Origin: Cyprinodon diabolis
Lineage: Eukaryota; Chordata; Actinopteri; Cyprinodontiformes; Cyprinodontidae
Assembly (NCBI GenBank): GCA_030533445.1
Contig: CM060076.1
Coordinates: 11,214,001-11,278,000 of the forward strand
Direction of reading: 5' to 3'
DNA: 64,000 nucleotides
A program made the position numbers and the translations under genes. Numbering within the stretch: position 1 is the first letter of the stretch; every line of letters begins with the position of its first letter. This document shows, piece by piece, positions 24,191 through 39,520 of this stretch. The notes below the pieces were generated by a model. That model searched no databases and was not told the DNA's origin. It was given only the letters and a program-made list of their open reading frames with translations.

Positions 24191-27100
24191 CTAGGTGGCA
24201 GCAGAAACAAAGAGAGAATGAGAATGAGTATCACATGCAATAAACAAAGAAATATTAGAGAAGTCATCTCAAACTCAAAGATTTAGACGTGTCCCTGCCC
24301 CAACACACCTGAACTAAATAAATAGCTAAATTTCTTAATTAGCCGGTAGTCGACCTATGCAGATCTCTGCTAATGACTTACAGTATATTGATGTCAGGTA
24401 TTTTTAAATAGAGATACACCCTGAAGTTGCAGGATTCACTTTGAGGCAGTCTGGAGGCTTACCTTCTCATCTGCAATAATATCCTCTTTTTTTAAGGGAA
24501 GTTGCAACGGCTAATAAAACCACCCATTTTGAGTTAAATATTTTATCATGAATAGCTTTAAGCAAAAACTCAAGGAGAGGACATGATCACGTCTATGGCT
24601 ATTTAACTGAACTAAACTGTAGCATCTTCTTCCATATAATACAAAAAAGACAAAGAGAAATACACTGCAGACTCAATGTTCAGGAGTGATTCAGGTTTTC
24701 AATAGATAACTGGCTGTTCTCACTGCATCCCCCTACACCATAGCACCTGACCACTTCAGTGACACTGAGAGGATGAACACCAAACTCAGTTTCATCCATA
24801 CAGTCAAGACGGATTAGCCTGATGATGAATGCTCCACACCAGAAAAAAATTCTGAAGATGTTAAGAAAATGCAAAAGATAAGAGTGTAAAGATGTAGCCA
24901 TCAGGTAGATAGCTCTACTTCAACTAGCTGACCTGTCTGAAATGTGGACCATCACAAGCCACCAGATAGCAGTTAGGGACCACAAAAACAAGTGCTCCAT
25001 GGAGCTCATGAGAGCATTCTCAACTTTTAACAGACCTGTTTTACAACAAGGATTTAAGAGACAAATCATTGCTTACTACAGAAAAAAATACAAAAGTACA
25101 CCTGAAAAACAAAATAACCCAATATGGAAGACAGGAAAAAATTTTGACAGTTTAAATCTAACCCACACATCAGACAAGCAGAAGCGAGGGAAGGAGGTAT
25201 ATTTCTAAAATTTCTTTTCTTGTTTTTAAAATAAACGTGGACTTGGTAACAATATCAACCTGCATCACAGTCTCCGAAGAGGAGGAGAACGGTCGGTCAC
25301 TATCTGTTCTGCGTGTTGTTCCAATTTGAAACACTAGGTGTATTGTTACTTATTGCTAATTTAATTTAGCATAGTTTGACATGCAGTAATGTTTGATTGT
25401 GTTACTGTTGATGGAAACAATCTATATGAAGCATTAATTGCTCTCTTGTTCATCTTAAAAAAGGAGAAACGCATAAAACATCAGCATAAAAGAAAAAAAA
25501 AAAAGACAATGCTGCAGGCAACCCAAACCATGAGACCCAGGTGACTCAGGCAGAGGTGGCCTTGGCCCATAGAAGCTGGACTGGGCTTAATTTATGAAAG
25601 GAAGCTATTTTACCCTTAGGACCATTATTGGATGAGTAGAAGACAATAGATGGATGAATACCAATCCAATTGCCATAAATATTAAGATTTACCATCCCTA
25701 CTAAATCAAAAAACCCTTTATGTTTTCTGAATTCCAAACAGTGTTTAAATAGGTCTGAGATGCAAAAAAGTTCTATGCGTCTTCATTTTTTGTGAAACAC
25801 ATTTCCTGGCACAAATTACTCAAGAAAGAAAAGTCAAATTATATTCAAGCCTATGATGTAAAAGAAAAAGGTTGCAAAAGTGTTTACTGCTGAACCATTC
25901 TAAAAAAGTGTTCCCCTTTCAAACTGTTGATATGAATAATAAGTGGAGGATCCTCAGATGTGAGAAAACATATTAACCTGAGTGCACAGCAGAGGGACAA
26001 GAGCCACTAAAACCAAATAAAAAGCCTTTGCCAAAATAAAGCCCTACATGCTGAAAAGGGGAATAGCAGGGAAGAAGGATAGAGAAAGCCAGCAAAGGGA
26101 GAGCGTTAGCAAGGCAAGGGAGATGGAGAGGGTGGAAAGGTCTTCACATTGAAAAGAGAATTGAATTTAGAGAGGAGGGAAAAGAAAGAACTGAGAGAGG
26201 GAAAGAGTCAAGAGGAGCAAGCCGTTATTACCACTGACCCTCCTTGGTACTCAATAGAACTGGTTTATTAGATTCTGTGTGTGTATGTGTGTGTCGAATT
26301 TCGTTGGAGTGGGTCTGCATGTGAGTGCTTAGTGGGTAGTGTGTCAGAAGAAGCACATCTTCCCGATCAAGTGGGAAACTGTACTGGAATCAATCTCATT
26401 TTTTGATAGAGCAGAGGATGAGGGGACATCAGGGGAGGTGCATGTGTTTAGAATCTTATTTGTTATGTGAATCTCGTTGGTTGTTTTCAGTTCAAATGTA
26501 CTTCTTTAGATTAATTTGGTATACACATGTAGCTCTGATTAATGTAGAAATAAATATTAGATGCAACATGAAAACATGACAAGTATTTTAATTCTTGTAC
26601 CAAAAATATAGAGAAAAAGCAAATTCTGAAGCAGGAGGTCCATATTTCTATACTTGCCTTTTTAGAATCAATTTCACTTTTCACATTGAATATAGGAATT
26701 ACATTTTAAATAGAAACGTTTAAGTAGTTTCTAAAACTCGCACAATTTGCTAATAAGTTACTTCCTGTGGTTTTGGTATCTAAACCAATCTGTTTGGCTT
26801 GCATCACTCATCAATATCCCAATGCACTCAAGGCACTCATATGAAGGAATTGAGATAGAATACCGTTGGAGCCTGAAATTCAGAATCAGGCAAAACTCTG
26901 AATTTTGTAGTCAAGATATCCATCACTGAACAGAAGGGGAAGATTGCAGTTTCAGCTTCCAAGCATTTATAATTCAGTCATGGCCACTCTTGGGAACTCT
27001 TTCTTAAAATCTACTATATGGAGATTGCAACATTACATTATCAGTAGGGTACACCTAACCTGTCTCATGGCGGTCTATTATGATTCAAAAGAACAATCAC

Positions 27101-27415
27101 ATAGCCAATGGACAACAAAAAGCTCCAATAATCCCAAAAAACAAAGTACTCCAACAGGGGTTTGCTCTGGTATGAGCCAATGGAATTGACGAAGACTCCA
27201 GCATAGGTGTCGAAATGTCTTCAAAAAACTGAGTAAATGTCCACTTGCCTTCAAGTTTAAGCCTGTTTGTGGTTGCCATGACCCGGATGACTGAGAATTT
27301 ACAGAGGCACTCTGTATTGTATTATGTTCAACGTAGGTACGCATGTAAGATTACATCAGTACCTCATAAATTTTGGAGCTAAACTTGGTAAGATACTGCT
27401 TTAGATTAGGAATCT

Positions 27416-27418
<3 letters not shown>

Positions 27419-27499
<81 letters not shown>
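27419..27499. repeat. (AT)n microsatellite
   Basis: About 80 bp of uninterrupted AT dinucleotides directly abutting the TA-targeted end of the Tc1-like element at 27500. Confidence 0.95.
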
Positions 27500-27502
<3 letters not shown>

Positions 27503-28718
27503 TCACCAGCCACTTTATTAGGTACCCCATGCTAGTAACGGGTTGGACCCCCTTTTGCCTTCAGAACTGCCTCAATTCTTCGTGGCATAGATTCAACAAG
27601 GTGCTGGAAGCATTCCTCAGGGAGTTTGGTCCATATTGACATGATGGCATCACACAGTTGCCGCAGATTTGTCGGCTGCACATCCATGATGCGAATCTCC
27701 CGTTCCACCACATCCCAAAGATGCTCTATTGGATTGAGATCTGGTGACTGTGGAGGCCATTTGAGTACAGTGAACTCATTGTCATGTTCAAGAAACCAGT
27801 CTGAGATGATTCCAGCTTTATGACGTGGCGCATTATCCTGCTGAAAGTAGCCATCAGAAGTTGGGTACATTGTGGTCATAAAGGGATGGACATGGTCAGC
27901 AACAATACTCAGGTAGGCTGTGGCGTTGCAACGATGCTCAATTGGTACCAAGGGGCCCAAAGAGTGCCAAGAAAATATTCCCCACACCATGACACCACCA
28001 CCACCAGCCTGAACCGTTGATACAAGGCAGGATGGATCCATGCTTTCATGTTGTAGACGCCAAATTCTGACCCTACCATCCGAATGTCGCAGCAGAAATC
28101 GAGACTCATCAGACCAGGCAACGTTTTCCAATCTTCTATTGTCCAATTTCGATGAGCTTGTGCAAATTGTAGCCTCAGTTTCCTGTTCTTAGCTGAAATG
28201 AGTGGCACCCGGTGTGGTCTTCTGCTGCTGTAGCCCATCTGCCTCAAAGTTCGACGTACTGTGCGTTCAGAGATGCTCTTCTGCCCACCTTGGTTGTAAC
28301 GGGTGGTTATTTGAGTCACTGTTGCACTTCTATCAGCTCGAACCAGTCTGGCCATTCTCTTCTGACCTCTGGCATCAACAAGGCATTTCCGCCCACAGAA
28401 CTGCCGCTCACTGGATGTTTTTTCTTTTTCGGACCATTATCTGTAAACCCTAGAGATGGTTGTGCGTGAAAATCCCAGTAGATCAGCAGTTTCTGAAATA
28501 CTCAGACCAGCCCTTCTGGCACCAACAATCATGCCACGTTCAAAGTCACTCAAATCACCTTTCTTCCCCATACTGATGCTCAGTTTGAACTGCAGGAGAT
28601 TGTCTTGACCATGTCTACATGCCTAAATGCACTGAGTTGCCGCCATGTGATTGGCTGCTATAAATTAAGTGTTAACTTGCAGTTGGACAGGTGTGGCTAA
28701 TAAAGTGGCCGGTAAGTG
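27500..28718 (-). mobile_element. Tc1-like element (DD36E type), degenerate copy
   Basis: Left end cactcaccagccactttatt, right end a diverged reverse complement (cacttaccggccactttatt). It is the same family as 29308-30528 but in the opposite orientation, about 590 bp away. The left end is inserted at the edge of the (AT)n run. The transposase inside is broken. Confidence 0.9.
27532..28571 (-). pseudogene. Tc1-like transposase pseudogene (stop plus frameshift)
   Basis: Aligns codon by codon to the intact copy at 29456-30496, starting at the same [13 protein letters not shown]. Two lesions are visible. A Glu codon after VYR has become a stop (GAA to TAA, about 28440). One A is lost from an A-run after TIEDWK (near 28129), shifting the frame before the first catalytic Asp. 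The downstream part still reads VAWSDESRF, FQQDNAPRH and [11 protein letters not shown]. Non-autonomous as it stands. Confidence 0.9.
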
Positions 28719-28839
28719 CATATATCCTTGCTGTTTTGGTGAAGACCTACATGCTGTAAATGATTAGGTGTATGTTTCTATGTTTCTTCTTCCTGAATCC
28801 GATATCTTTGTTTCTGCCTAGGAGTTTTTTTTTTTTTGT

Positions 28840-29060
28840 GGTTATGTTTGTCTGTCTGTCTGTTAGCAGGATTACTCAAAAAGTTATGAACAGATTTCAA
28901 TGAAATTTTTACTAGATACCAAGGAACAGCTCATCCATTTTGGTGATCTCAATAATAAAGGATATAGGATTTTTTTTAACTTCTTTAACATTATTTGGGG
29001 AAAACATCCGGCATCTGATTCAAAAACTCTGGAAATATTTTACTGAAGACAAAAAATACA
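28840..29060. repeat. dispersed repeat-like stretch between the two Tc1-like elements
   Basis: A tgtctgtctgtctgttagca run followed by ggattactcaaaaagttatg and gaacagatttcaatgaaatt, a wording I recognise from fish interspersed repeats of unclear class. Not coding. Confidence 0.4.
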
Positions 29061-29307
29061 AAAACACAAGGAAATAGAGCCATGCCTCTCTAGTCATCTG
29101 CACTCTGAGTAAAAATGTTTCTAGTGTAAAAAAATCTTACATAATTCAACTCATCTTTTTATTTTAATAATTTCACCTTTTGGCTACTTTACCCACTTCT
29201 GACTAGACATTCAATATAAATTTGAGGCTTTCATGAAATGTGTTGAAAATTGACCGTTTAATAATCCATGGGCTTAATTATACCATACACTATATTTAAG
29301 AGATATA

Positions 29308-30528
29308 CACTCACTGGCCACTTTATTAGGTACACCTGTCCAACTGCTCGTTAACACTTAATTTCTAAGCAGCCAATCACATGGCGGCAACTCAGTGCAT
29401 TTAGGCATGTAGACATGGTCAAGACAATCTCCTGCAGTTCAAACTGAGCATCAGTATGGGGAAGAAAGGTGATTTGAGTGACTTTGAACGTGGCATGATT
29501 GTTGGTGCCAGAAGGGCTGGTCTGAGTATTTCAGAAACTGCTGATCTACTGGGATTTTCACGCACAACCATCTCTAGGGTTTACAGAGAATGGTCCGAAA
29601 AAGAAAAAACATCCAGTGAGTGGCAGTTCTGTGGGCGGAAATGCCTTGTTGATGCCAGAGGTCAGAGGAGAATGGCCAGACTGGTTCGAGCTGATAGAAG
29701 GGCAACATTGACTCAAATAACCACCCGTTACAACCAAGGTGGGCAGAAGAACATCTCTGAACGCACAGTACATCGAACTTTGAGGCAGATGGGCTACAGC
29801 AGCAGAAGACCACACCGGGTGCCACTCCTTTCAGCTAAGAACAGGAAACTGAGGCTACAATTTGCACAAGCTCATCGAAATTGGACAATAGAAGATTGGA
29901 AAAACGTTGCCTGGTCTGATGAGTCTCAATTTCTGCTGCGACATTCGGATGGTAGGGTCAGAATTTGGCGTCTACAACATGAAAGCATGGATCCATCCTG
30001 CCTTGTATCAACGGTTCAGGCTGGTGGTGGTGGTGTCATGGTGTGGGGAATATTTTCTTGGCACTCTTTGGGCCCCTTGGTACCAATTGAGCATCGCTGC
30101 AACGCCACAGCCTACCTGAGTATTGTTGCTGACCATGTCCATCCCTTTATGACCACAATGTACCCAACTTCTGATGGCTACTTTCAGCAGGATAATGCGC
30201 CATGTCATAAAGCTGGAATCATCTCAGACTGGTTTCTTGAGCATGACAATGAGTTCACTGTACTCAAATGGCCTCCACAGTCACCAGATCTCAATCCAAT
30301 AGAGCATCTTTGGGATGTGGTGGAACGGGAGATTCGCATCATGGATGTGCAGCCGACAAATCTGCGGCAACTGTGTGATGCCATCATGTCAATATGGACC
30401 AAACTCCCTGAGGAATGCTTCCAGCACCTTGTTGAATCTATGCCACGAAGAATTGAGGCAGTTCTGAAGGTAAAAGGGAGTCCAACCCGTTACTAGCATG
30501 GGGTACCTCATAAAGTGGCCGGTGAGTG
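29308..30528 (+). mobile_element. Tc1-like element (DD36E type) with intact ORF
   Basis: TA-flanked (29306-29307 and 30529-30530). Ends CACTCACTGGCCACTTTATT and the reverse complement of CACTCACCGGCCACTTTATG: short imperfect TIRs of about 28 bp. 1221 bp with a single transposase ORF. Lies antisense to lama2 inside its largest intron. Confidence 0.93.
29456..30496 (+). CDS. Tc1-like transposase, DD36E spacing, apparently intact
   Basis: 346 residues beginning [20 protein letters not shown]. The N-terminal HTH region includes [22 protein letters not shown]. The catalytic core shows [12 protein letters not shown] (Asp), [11 protein letters not shown] (Asp) and [14 protein letters not shown] (Glu). 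There are 36 residues between the second Asp and the Glu, two more than classical Tc1. From memory this fits the DD36E group named Incomer. The C-terminus [18 protein letters not shown] is normal. No stops or frameshifts. It would mobilise this element and perhaps the broken copy 0.6 kb away; activity is not shown by sequence. Confidence 0.9.
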   Translation: MGKKGDLSDFERGMIVGARRAGLSISETADLLGFSRTTISRVYREWSEKEKTSSEWQFCGRKCLVDARGQRRMARLVRADRRATLTQITTRYNQGGQKNISERTVHRTLRQMGYSSRRPHRVPLLSAKNRKLRLQFAQAHRNWTIEDWKNVAWSDESQFLLRHSDGRVRIWRLQHESMDPSCLVSTVQAGGGGVMVWGIFSWHSLGPLVPIEHRCNATAYLSIVADHVHPFMTTMYPTSDGYFQQDNAPCHKAGIISDWFLEHDNEFTVLKWPPQSPDLNPIEHLWDVVEREIRIMDVQPTNLRQLCDAIMSIWTKLPEECFQHLVESMPRRIEAVLKVKGSPTRY

Positions 30529-33500
30529 TATATAACCTTTTTGTGTTATTCAAAGGGGTAAATGCATTTCTTTCTAGTTATCACTCACATTGTTAATGCC
30601 TTCAGCTAAATAATGCCAACAAATATAATTGCAAACATAAATAACAGTAACTATATTCTCAACGCCTACTTGGCACCTGATCAGATTAGTTTATGTTATT
30701 TAAAATACTTTATGTGCAGAACCATTTTGATTCTTGTCAGACCCTGAGAAGCAGCTATGACTCACAGAGTGTTTTGGCTAACAAGGTTGTAGCTTACAGA
30801 GGCTTTTCAGCTGTTTTTTAATTGATGTTTATGGGCAGAAAATTGAAAAGCAGAACCACTTAGCAGTGAGAGGATAGTCTATTAGCATGTGATGAATAGA
30901 GTAGCCATTTTTATAAAGCCCATAATACAGACAAATTGCCATATCACAATTAATTACGACAAACAACAACAAAAGCATCACAGATAAAGTAGAACAGTAG
31001 AAGAAAGGTATCAATCAGATTAATAGAACAAGAAACAACAATGCTGATTGCCTCTTTACACTGCCATTAGATAGGCAATGTTATTTCTTTTAACACAGAC
31101 CCTATGGATTATGTGAGAATCCATATTGACAAAAGTTAGCATTAAAGAGAAAGATATTAGCTGTATAAATGCTACAGTAGATCAAATTGGTGTAATGTGG
31201 TGCCAAAGTGTGAAATAAAGGTTGGTCAGAGGGCCACTCAGCAACAAAGGTTTATAAAAAGACTAAAAAAAAACAGACAGTTACTTCTCTGGATAGCATG
31301 AAGAGGCGAGGCATGCAGACTATGTATAGCTCAACCAGCAGCACCAAGTATAAACAACATGGATATTTTCAGCTGCAGTTTTACAGGAACATGGTGTTTC
31401 AGGCTCAATATTCACAATGTTGGAGATTAACTCTGGCAGCAATCAGTGATATCAGTAAGCACACATGCACAACATTTACCCAGCTTATTAAAAGGTTCGA
31501 TCTGTTTTGGTTAATATGAAAAGCACATTGAAGCACAGTGAAAAAGAAGTGCTGCTAAGAAATTCCTGAAATTTGTTTTGTAATAAAGGAGAATTCAAAA
31601 ACCATGGCGGTCTCATGGCGATATAGGTCTCCAGTGATTATTAAATAGGCATTATGGAGTTTTCTAGTTATACGGCCACCTGTGGCCAAAACACAGAACT
31701 GCAGCACTCTTCTGCTCATTCTGAAATGTTTTTATTTTATTTTCTTCACCTTACCCGTAGTTGCTATTTTGTCTGAGTTGAGCTGGAAGCTCCCTATTGA
31801 GTATCCACAAAATCCATCTTGAATATAACGTTTCAAATGTTTGCTAAGTCAGACCTATTCAACATGATGTCACACCCCCCGGACAGCGCGGGAACTTCCG
31901 ACCCAAAGTAAATCAAGGAAAATAGGCTACAGGCTAATAGATGGATCAGCACAGAACTGCTGTGGTGTCAGTCTGGGCATAAAACAATGTTTTAATCATA
32001 AAGAATGTCAACTTTACTTCTGGTTGCAAACATCATATTCTCATCCCCAATGTCTATAAGCGGGTAACATACAGTGCATTATTTTGAGTTAAGGTTATAA
32101 AAGTGGAACTGAACACTGCTGACACTATATAAAGCAATGGTTTTTAAAATAGAGGGTCAGCTGCATGGCGGCCCCATTAGTGCAGACATGCACACAGTCA
32201 GTATCTGATGAATTGAAAATAAACTCTTTACAGACAGCGCTAGACAAGGCAATACGATGATCTCCTTCTGAACTCTTAATGTATTTTAAGGTTTGATTTA
32301 TTTTAAATAATAAAGAAATGTACTGGTTTAAATTCCTTAAATAAGATATCAGCAAAATAACTGGATAACTCAAAGGCTCCTACGCATTGCCCATGTTTAA
32401 AAGGAAAATAAATGTGGCAATTTGGAAGTAAAAAATACAGACACCCTTGGTGTAGACAACAAAGAAATGTCATCCATCACTTAGTCAAATAACAGTTTTT
32501 GGAAGCAATGGAAGACAGGCTAAGAGCGCATCAAATGTACATTGGGCATAACAAGGAATCTTACAATTTAACCAGATGTTAAGAAGTTGCTAAAGTTATT
32601 TTTCTCTGGAAAAGTTTAATTCTTTTGTGCAATCAATAGTAAAACTACTGCTAAACCTAGCTATTTGGGATCATGCAAAATGGTTCTTCTTGACATTCAC
32701 TAAACATTATTACGAACCATCTAACAGTCTTCCATGAATAATTGGGTTGAATTTCCACAGAATGACAATAAAAGAAGCACTTTTTTGCTTTACAAGAAAA
32801 TGCATTTATCTTGTTTGCAAAAGTTATGCTTTTCCTCATTTTTAAACCTAAAATAAACTAAAATTGACAAACAAAAAAATTAAAATAGATACTTTACTCT
32901 ACTTTACTATTCAGGGGGTAATAACTGCTCTTTGAATTATAAAGTTTGCAGATCCATGAACTGGACAGACTGAAAACGTGAAAACATCAGCTCTCAGGTA
33001 ATTCATGTGAGCGACACAGAACATCTCCTACAAATTCCTTAACATCTACATTTTTAAAAGTTAAGGCAGAAACATGAGACCTTAGACTAAACTTAGTATT
33101 TTTTGCAAATGCATAAATCACCTAAGGCAATGGATAAAGTGCTCTGCTGAATAACTTTTTAGAGTGATTTCTTGTGGCAGACACACTGTATACAAGTCAC
33201 TGGAACAAGAGTTTTCACTATAAAATTCTGGCTTTCTGGATATATCTTGTGAACAGATTTATTACAGGATTTATGAGGAAATGGAGTTGTGCTTTTGTAA
33301 TGTTTGTGGAGAGTATGTTTCTCAAGGACAATATTGCACCTAGGACATTCTTCCAAATTTGCTTTGTTAAACGTCACTGTTTAGAGGCTCAGAGGGCATT
33401 TTTCAATGTTGAGGCTGAAATAAGAATTGTTGGTCTGACAAATTTCAATGTTAAAATTTCTTCTACGCTTTTAATCTTTTTTTATTCAGTATATTTTTAC

Positions 33501-33778
33501 TGCCCTGATTCATAACATGTTATCTCAGGGCAATTTACTAAGGCAATTCAAGTGAGATATATTATCAGATTGTTTTTTTTTTGTATCAAAGGAAATCCAG
33601 CTCATTGCATTGAGTCATTGGCTTTGTAGAGTCTCTTCTGACTCAAAGGAGGTGGTCACATTTTCCTGCTGCTCCTGCAACTTCCTGTTCTGTACCTGCT
33701 TTGCTGTTCCAAGTCTCCTCTCTTGATATTACCCAAATTCAAACAATGGACCTGGTCAGTTGCTCTCTCAATGCAATT

Positions 33779-34252
33779 TGTCATGGTCTTGGTTCTGTTG
33801 TGCTTTACTTTGCTCCTTGTTTTCTAGTTTTATTGGTTAATTCCTATTTTGTTGTAGTTTCTAGATTTATGTTCTCAGGTTTTTCTGTTGTTTTCCTCTG
33901 TTGCCCTCTTGTGTGTGTTCCTTTCCCCTTGGCTCCCTCGTCTCCTCTCACACCTGCTCCTTATCCGCTTGTTAGCCCTGCCTTTGTCTAAGTCAGCTAC
34001 ATATACTCTCCCTCTGCTGTCACTCTTTGTCAGTTCCTTGTCTTTGCTGTCTTCCCATGCTGTTGCCTACGTTTCTCGTCTCTCCCTGGCTCCTCGTGTT
34101 TGGTTTCCCCGAGATGTCTCAATAGTTCTGTTTGCTTTTCATTATTAGTTGGATTTTTGGATTCCTGCCTTTGTTTTCTGTTTTTTTCATCATTAAAACT
34201 GCAAGAAATCTCCTCAGCATCTGGGTCCTCAAACCTCAACCAAACCCTGACA
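33779..34252 (+). mobile_element. LTR of a Gypsy-like retrotransposon
   Basis: Starts TGTCATGG and ends CCTGACA, so the ends form the TGTCA/TGACA inverted repeat normal for LTRs. 474 bp, pyrimidine-rich, with cattaaaactgcaag near the end as a possible polyadenylation region. Followed directly by gag-like sequence. No matching second LTR was seen in the following 2 kb, so the element is truncated. Confidence 0.7.
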
Positions 34253-34269
34253 ATAGGAACCAACCAAAA

Positions 34270-34400
34270 TTGACCCAGTAGAGCCCAGTCTGGACACCCT
34301 GAGGGATTTCTTCCTGAACCTAGGGAAAACTCTGGACTCAATAGCCACTCTAACACCGCCTTGGAATAGGGTGAGTGCAGCTGGCCAACTAAAGGAGATT
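34270..34400 (+). pseudogene. gag start of truncated LTR retrotransposon
   Basis: Just after the LTR the + strand reads DPVEPSLDTLRDFFLNLG then KTLDSIATL, a gag-like N-terminus without its initiator Met (att in place of atg). More open but unrecognised frames run to about 35.1 kb. No protease, RT or integrase is seen, so it is non-functional. Confidence 0.45.
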
Positions 34401-36547
34401 CTCCTCTCTAACTCAAGTTAGCCACCGGGGAAACCTCAAGTTTTCTCAACTGGAAGACAGGGAAAAGGGGGCCAGTCCTGTCTTGCTGGGACATACTTCG
34501 TTGGTTACACCATGGACTCATGGAAGGCTTGGAGGATGGTGAATTAGACTATGCTGTCAGTAGAGGATGTGGAAGATGTATGGATTTTTGTGATACTCAA
34601 GATTTCTTCTATTTGGATTTGAAGGATACCTGATGTATCTACAATTACAGAGGATGTCAGCTGCGATTTGGACATTGATCAGGCTGCAGGCAGCAGTTGA
34701 CATGCTCACAAAGGCTGTGAACGAGCAGGACCGTGAGCAGAGCCGTATTCTGGGTGTGATTGAGTGCAAGCTTGATGCAGTGGTTGAACTCAAAGGTGAG
34801 ACGGGAAAATATCTTGGATGTGTTCCCTTCAAGACAGAAAAGCCCTACAAATTCGGAATACTGGATTCGCCATGTGGAGCCCAGCGACAAAAGACTTCAA
34901 GGCTGTTGGAAAATTCTGTGCAGATTGCTCTCAAGACAAAAAGCGTATTTTGGATTTTTGTCTCCCTCTTATCAAAACTCCCCTGAATGTTGTGGCGGAA
35001 GGGCCCAGCACAATGGCTTCTGGACAGCGCCCATGGACAAATTGAACGCAGTTACCCATACACACATTACTGATGGTCAAATACCAGATTAACTCAGATG
35101 CGGCTCCAGCCTCCAAGATTTTCCTTCTGCTGAAATGTCTCGTTTTATATGTACTTTTATTGTGCTAAATTGTTGTTTTTATATATATATACTTGTACCC
35201 TGTCAAGGATAAAGTGAAATATATATATTTTTTCCCTCTCCTTCCCCAATGTGGCTACCATCTTTCCACAGAAATAAAGGCAACGCTTTAAGGGAGCAGC
35301 CTCATGGTGGGGCCCCTGGCAGCTAAAAGAATGCACCAAACAGCATTTTCTGTGGCACACATCGCTTCAGTCAATTGTTGACCACCCCCCCTTCATGTGA
35401 GCAATTCCTCACACGAAGTATGCATGTAGCAACAGTAAAGAGCAAAAATCCCTTCTCAACAGAAAGAAAGCTCCAGCAGAGCCATACTCAGTGTGAGCAG
35501 GCTTCAAGAAGAAAGAAACAGACATAAAAAAGGAGCATACAGAAGCGCTGATCTGTAAAAAACATTCCATGTTAGAAGGGTTAACTGTAAACTAACTCCA
35601 TAGGTTGCTGTGTCTAGGAGATGAACGCTGAGCTGTTTTTAATGCAAAACTGAGCCAACAGCTGTGTCTATAAGAGAAACAGGACTGAGCACTAAAATTA
35701 GACCCAGGCCAATTATCTATATCTAAAGTTGTGGATTGCAGTGTTGCTCTCAAAGTAATAACAATCATAGCAGCTGTTTAGGGATGCTCAAGTTTGATAT
35801 TTGACTCTAGATAGAGGTATAGCCGATTAAGAAGGTTATTCATTTTGAAGGAAAATCAAATATCTGCACTTTAAAAGCCAGAACAAAATGTTAACATATT
35901 GAGGTTTCTTTCGGGAAGGGGACAGCGTGCCTGTATGTATGTTAGCTTTTTCTAAAGTCTTAACTCAATTGTTTAAAACAAAATAGTGAGTACACCTCTT
36001 TTTCGGTCTGGATTCCAAAGCTTGATACACGCAACAACAAATATTCTGCAGTTTACTTATCCTGGGTGTTGAAAAAAAACAGAGTCAATCATCACATGAC
36101 AGTACGACCTACAGTTTTAACAAGAAATACCATCCAGTGCAAAATACTTCTCATTAGTGCTGAGCTGCTTATAAAGCCAACAACTAATGACACAAACATG
36201 TCAGTCAACTAGGATAATAAAAAGTGTAATGGATAGGCAGCCAACTGGACAATAAGAAATAGTGCTCAATACAGTTAATGAGCAGCACATTCCATTTTCT
36301 TCGGGAGCTACAGACTGCTAGATTGAATTCTTCCCCAAATGGACCTTTCCTGAATTGACAAGAATAACCGCTTTCCTTTTTGTTGCACATCCAAGGGCAA
36401 GTTTAATTATTTCAATTAAATCTTCAAAGATAATGAGTGCCCAGTTGATTAAACATAAAAGCTTGGGTTCATTGCAGGAAACTGTAAAAGAAGATATTAA
36501 ATATTTATTGGTTTTAATGACATGTTTTGATTGTAAAATGTGTTTAC

Positions 36548-36634
36548 CTGTCACATCTTGGCCCTGTGTACCCGGGCTGACAGCGGTCACAGAGCAGCTC
36601 TCCTCCTTCACCGTGGTGGCATGTGGGACTAAAG
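36548..36634 (-). CDS. lama2: lama2 exon: LE repeat (short exon)
   Basis: 87 bp, phase 2 to 2: (N)FSPTCHHGEGGELLCDRC, QPGYTGPRCD(R). The acceptor is cctcaacag. The pyrimidine tract is displaced about 55-90 nt upstream, but there is no intervening AG, which fits an AG-exclusion zone. The placement is fixed by exact phase fit and by NNFSPTC, the expected alpha-2 sequence. Donor ACAG|gtaaac. The same reading frame stays open 128 bp further upstream into the intron (see findings). Confidence 0.92.
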
Positions 36635-39392
<2,758 letters not shown>

Positions 39393-39520
39393 TTGTTGCT
39401 AGGAAGAGTAAGTGGGCAAGCACACGGCTGACAGTCCTGAGGTGTCCCATGGGTGGCATTGCCATAGTAACCAGGTAGACAAGTATCGCACTGATGGCCA
39501 GTGGTGTGGTGGATGCAGTC
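39393..39520 (-). CDS. lama2: lama2 exon: LE repeat
   Basis: 128 bp, phase 0 to 2: DCIHHTTGHQCDTC, LPGYYGNATHGTPQDC, QPCACPLTLPSN(N). The CQPCACPL....N motif is characteristic of this LE repeat in alpha-1/alpha-2. NATH is a potential N-glycosylation site. Acceptor cttctctag, donor ACAA|gtaagt. Confidence 0.95.

Larger units (their letters stand above)
24191..36547 (-). other. largest lama2 intron: inverted Tc1 pair and LTR element
   Basis: 12.4 kb. Contains the inverted pair of DD36E Tc1-like elements, an (AT)n run at 27419-27499, a dispersed repeat-like stretch at about 28840-29060, an LTR with gag start at 33779-34400, and degraded repeat-like sequence to about 35.1 kb. The purine-rich tract at 26040-26230 is non-coding. 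The remainder (24.2-27.4, 30.6-33.6, 35.1-36.5 kb) shows no recognised element. Confidence 0.65.

Noticed and set aside
33174..33515. ORF of 113 residues
   Set aside because: No recognisable motif, low-complexity AT-rich codons, no splice context; chance ORF.
34633..35092. ORFs of 110-117 residues downstream of the LTR
   Set aside because: Could be gag remnant, but no zinc knuckle, protease or RT motif was seen; not annotated as a gene.
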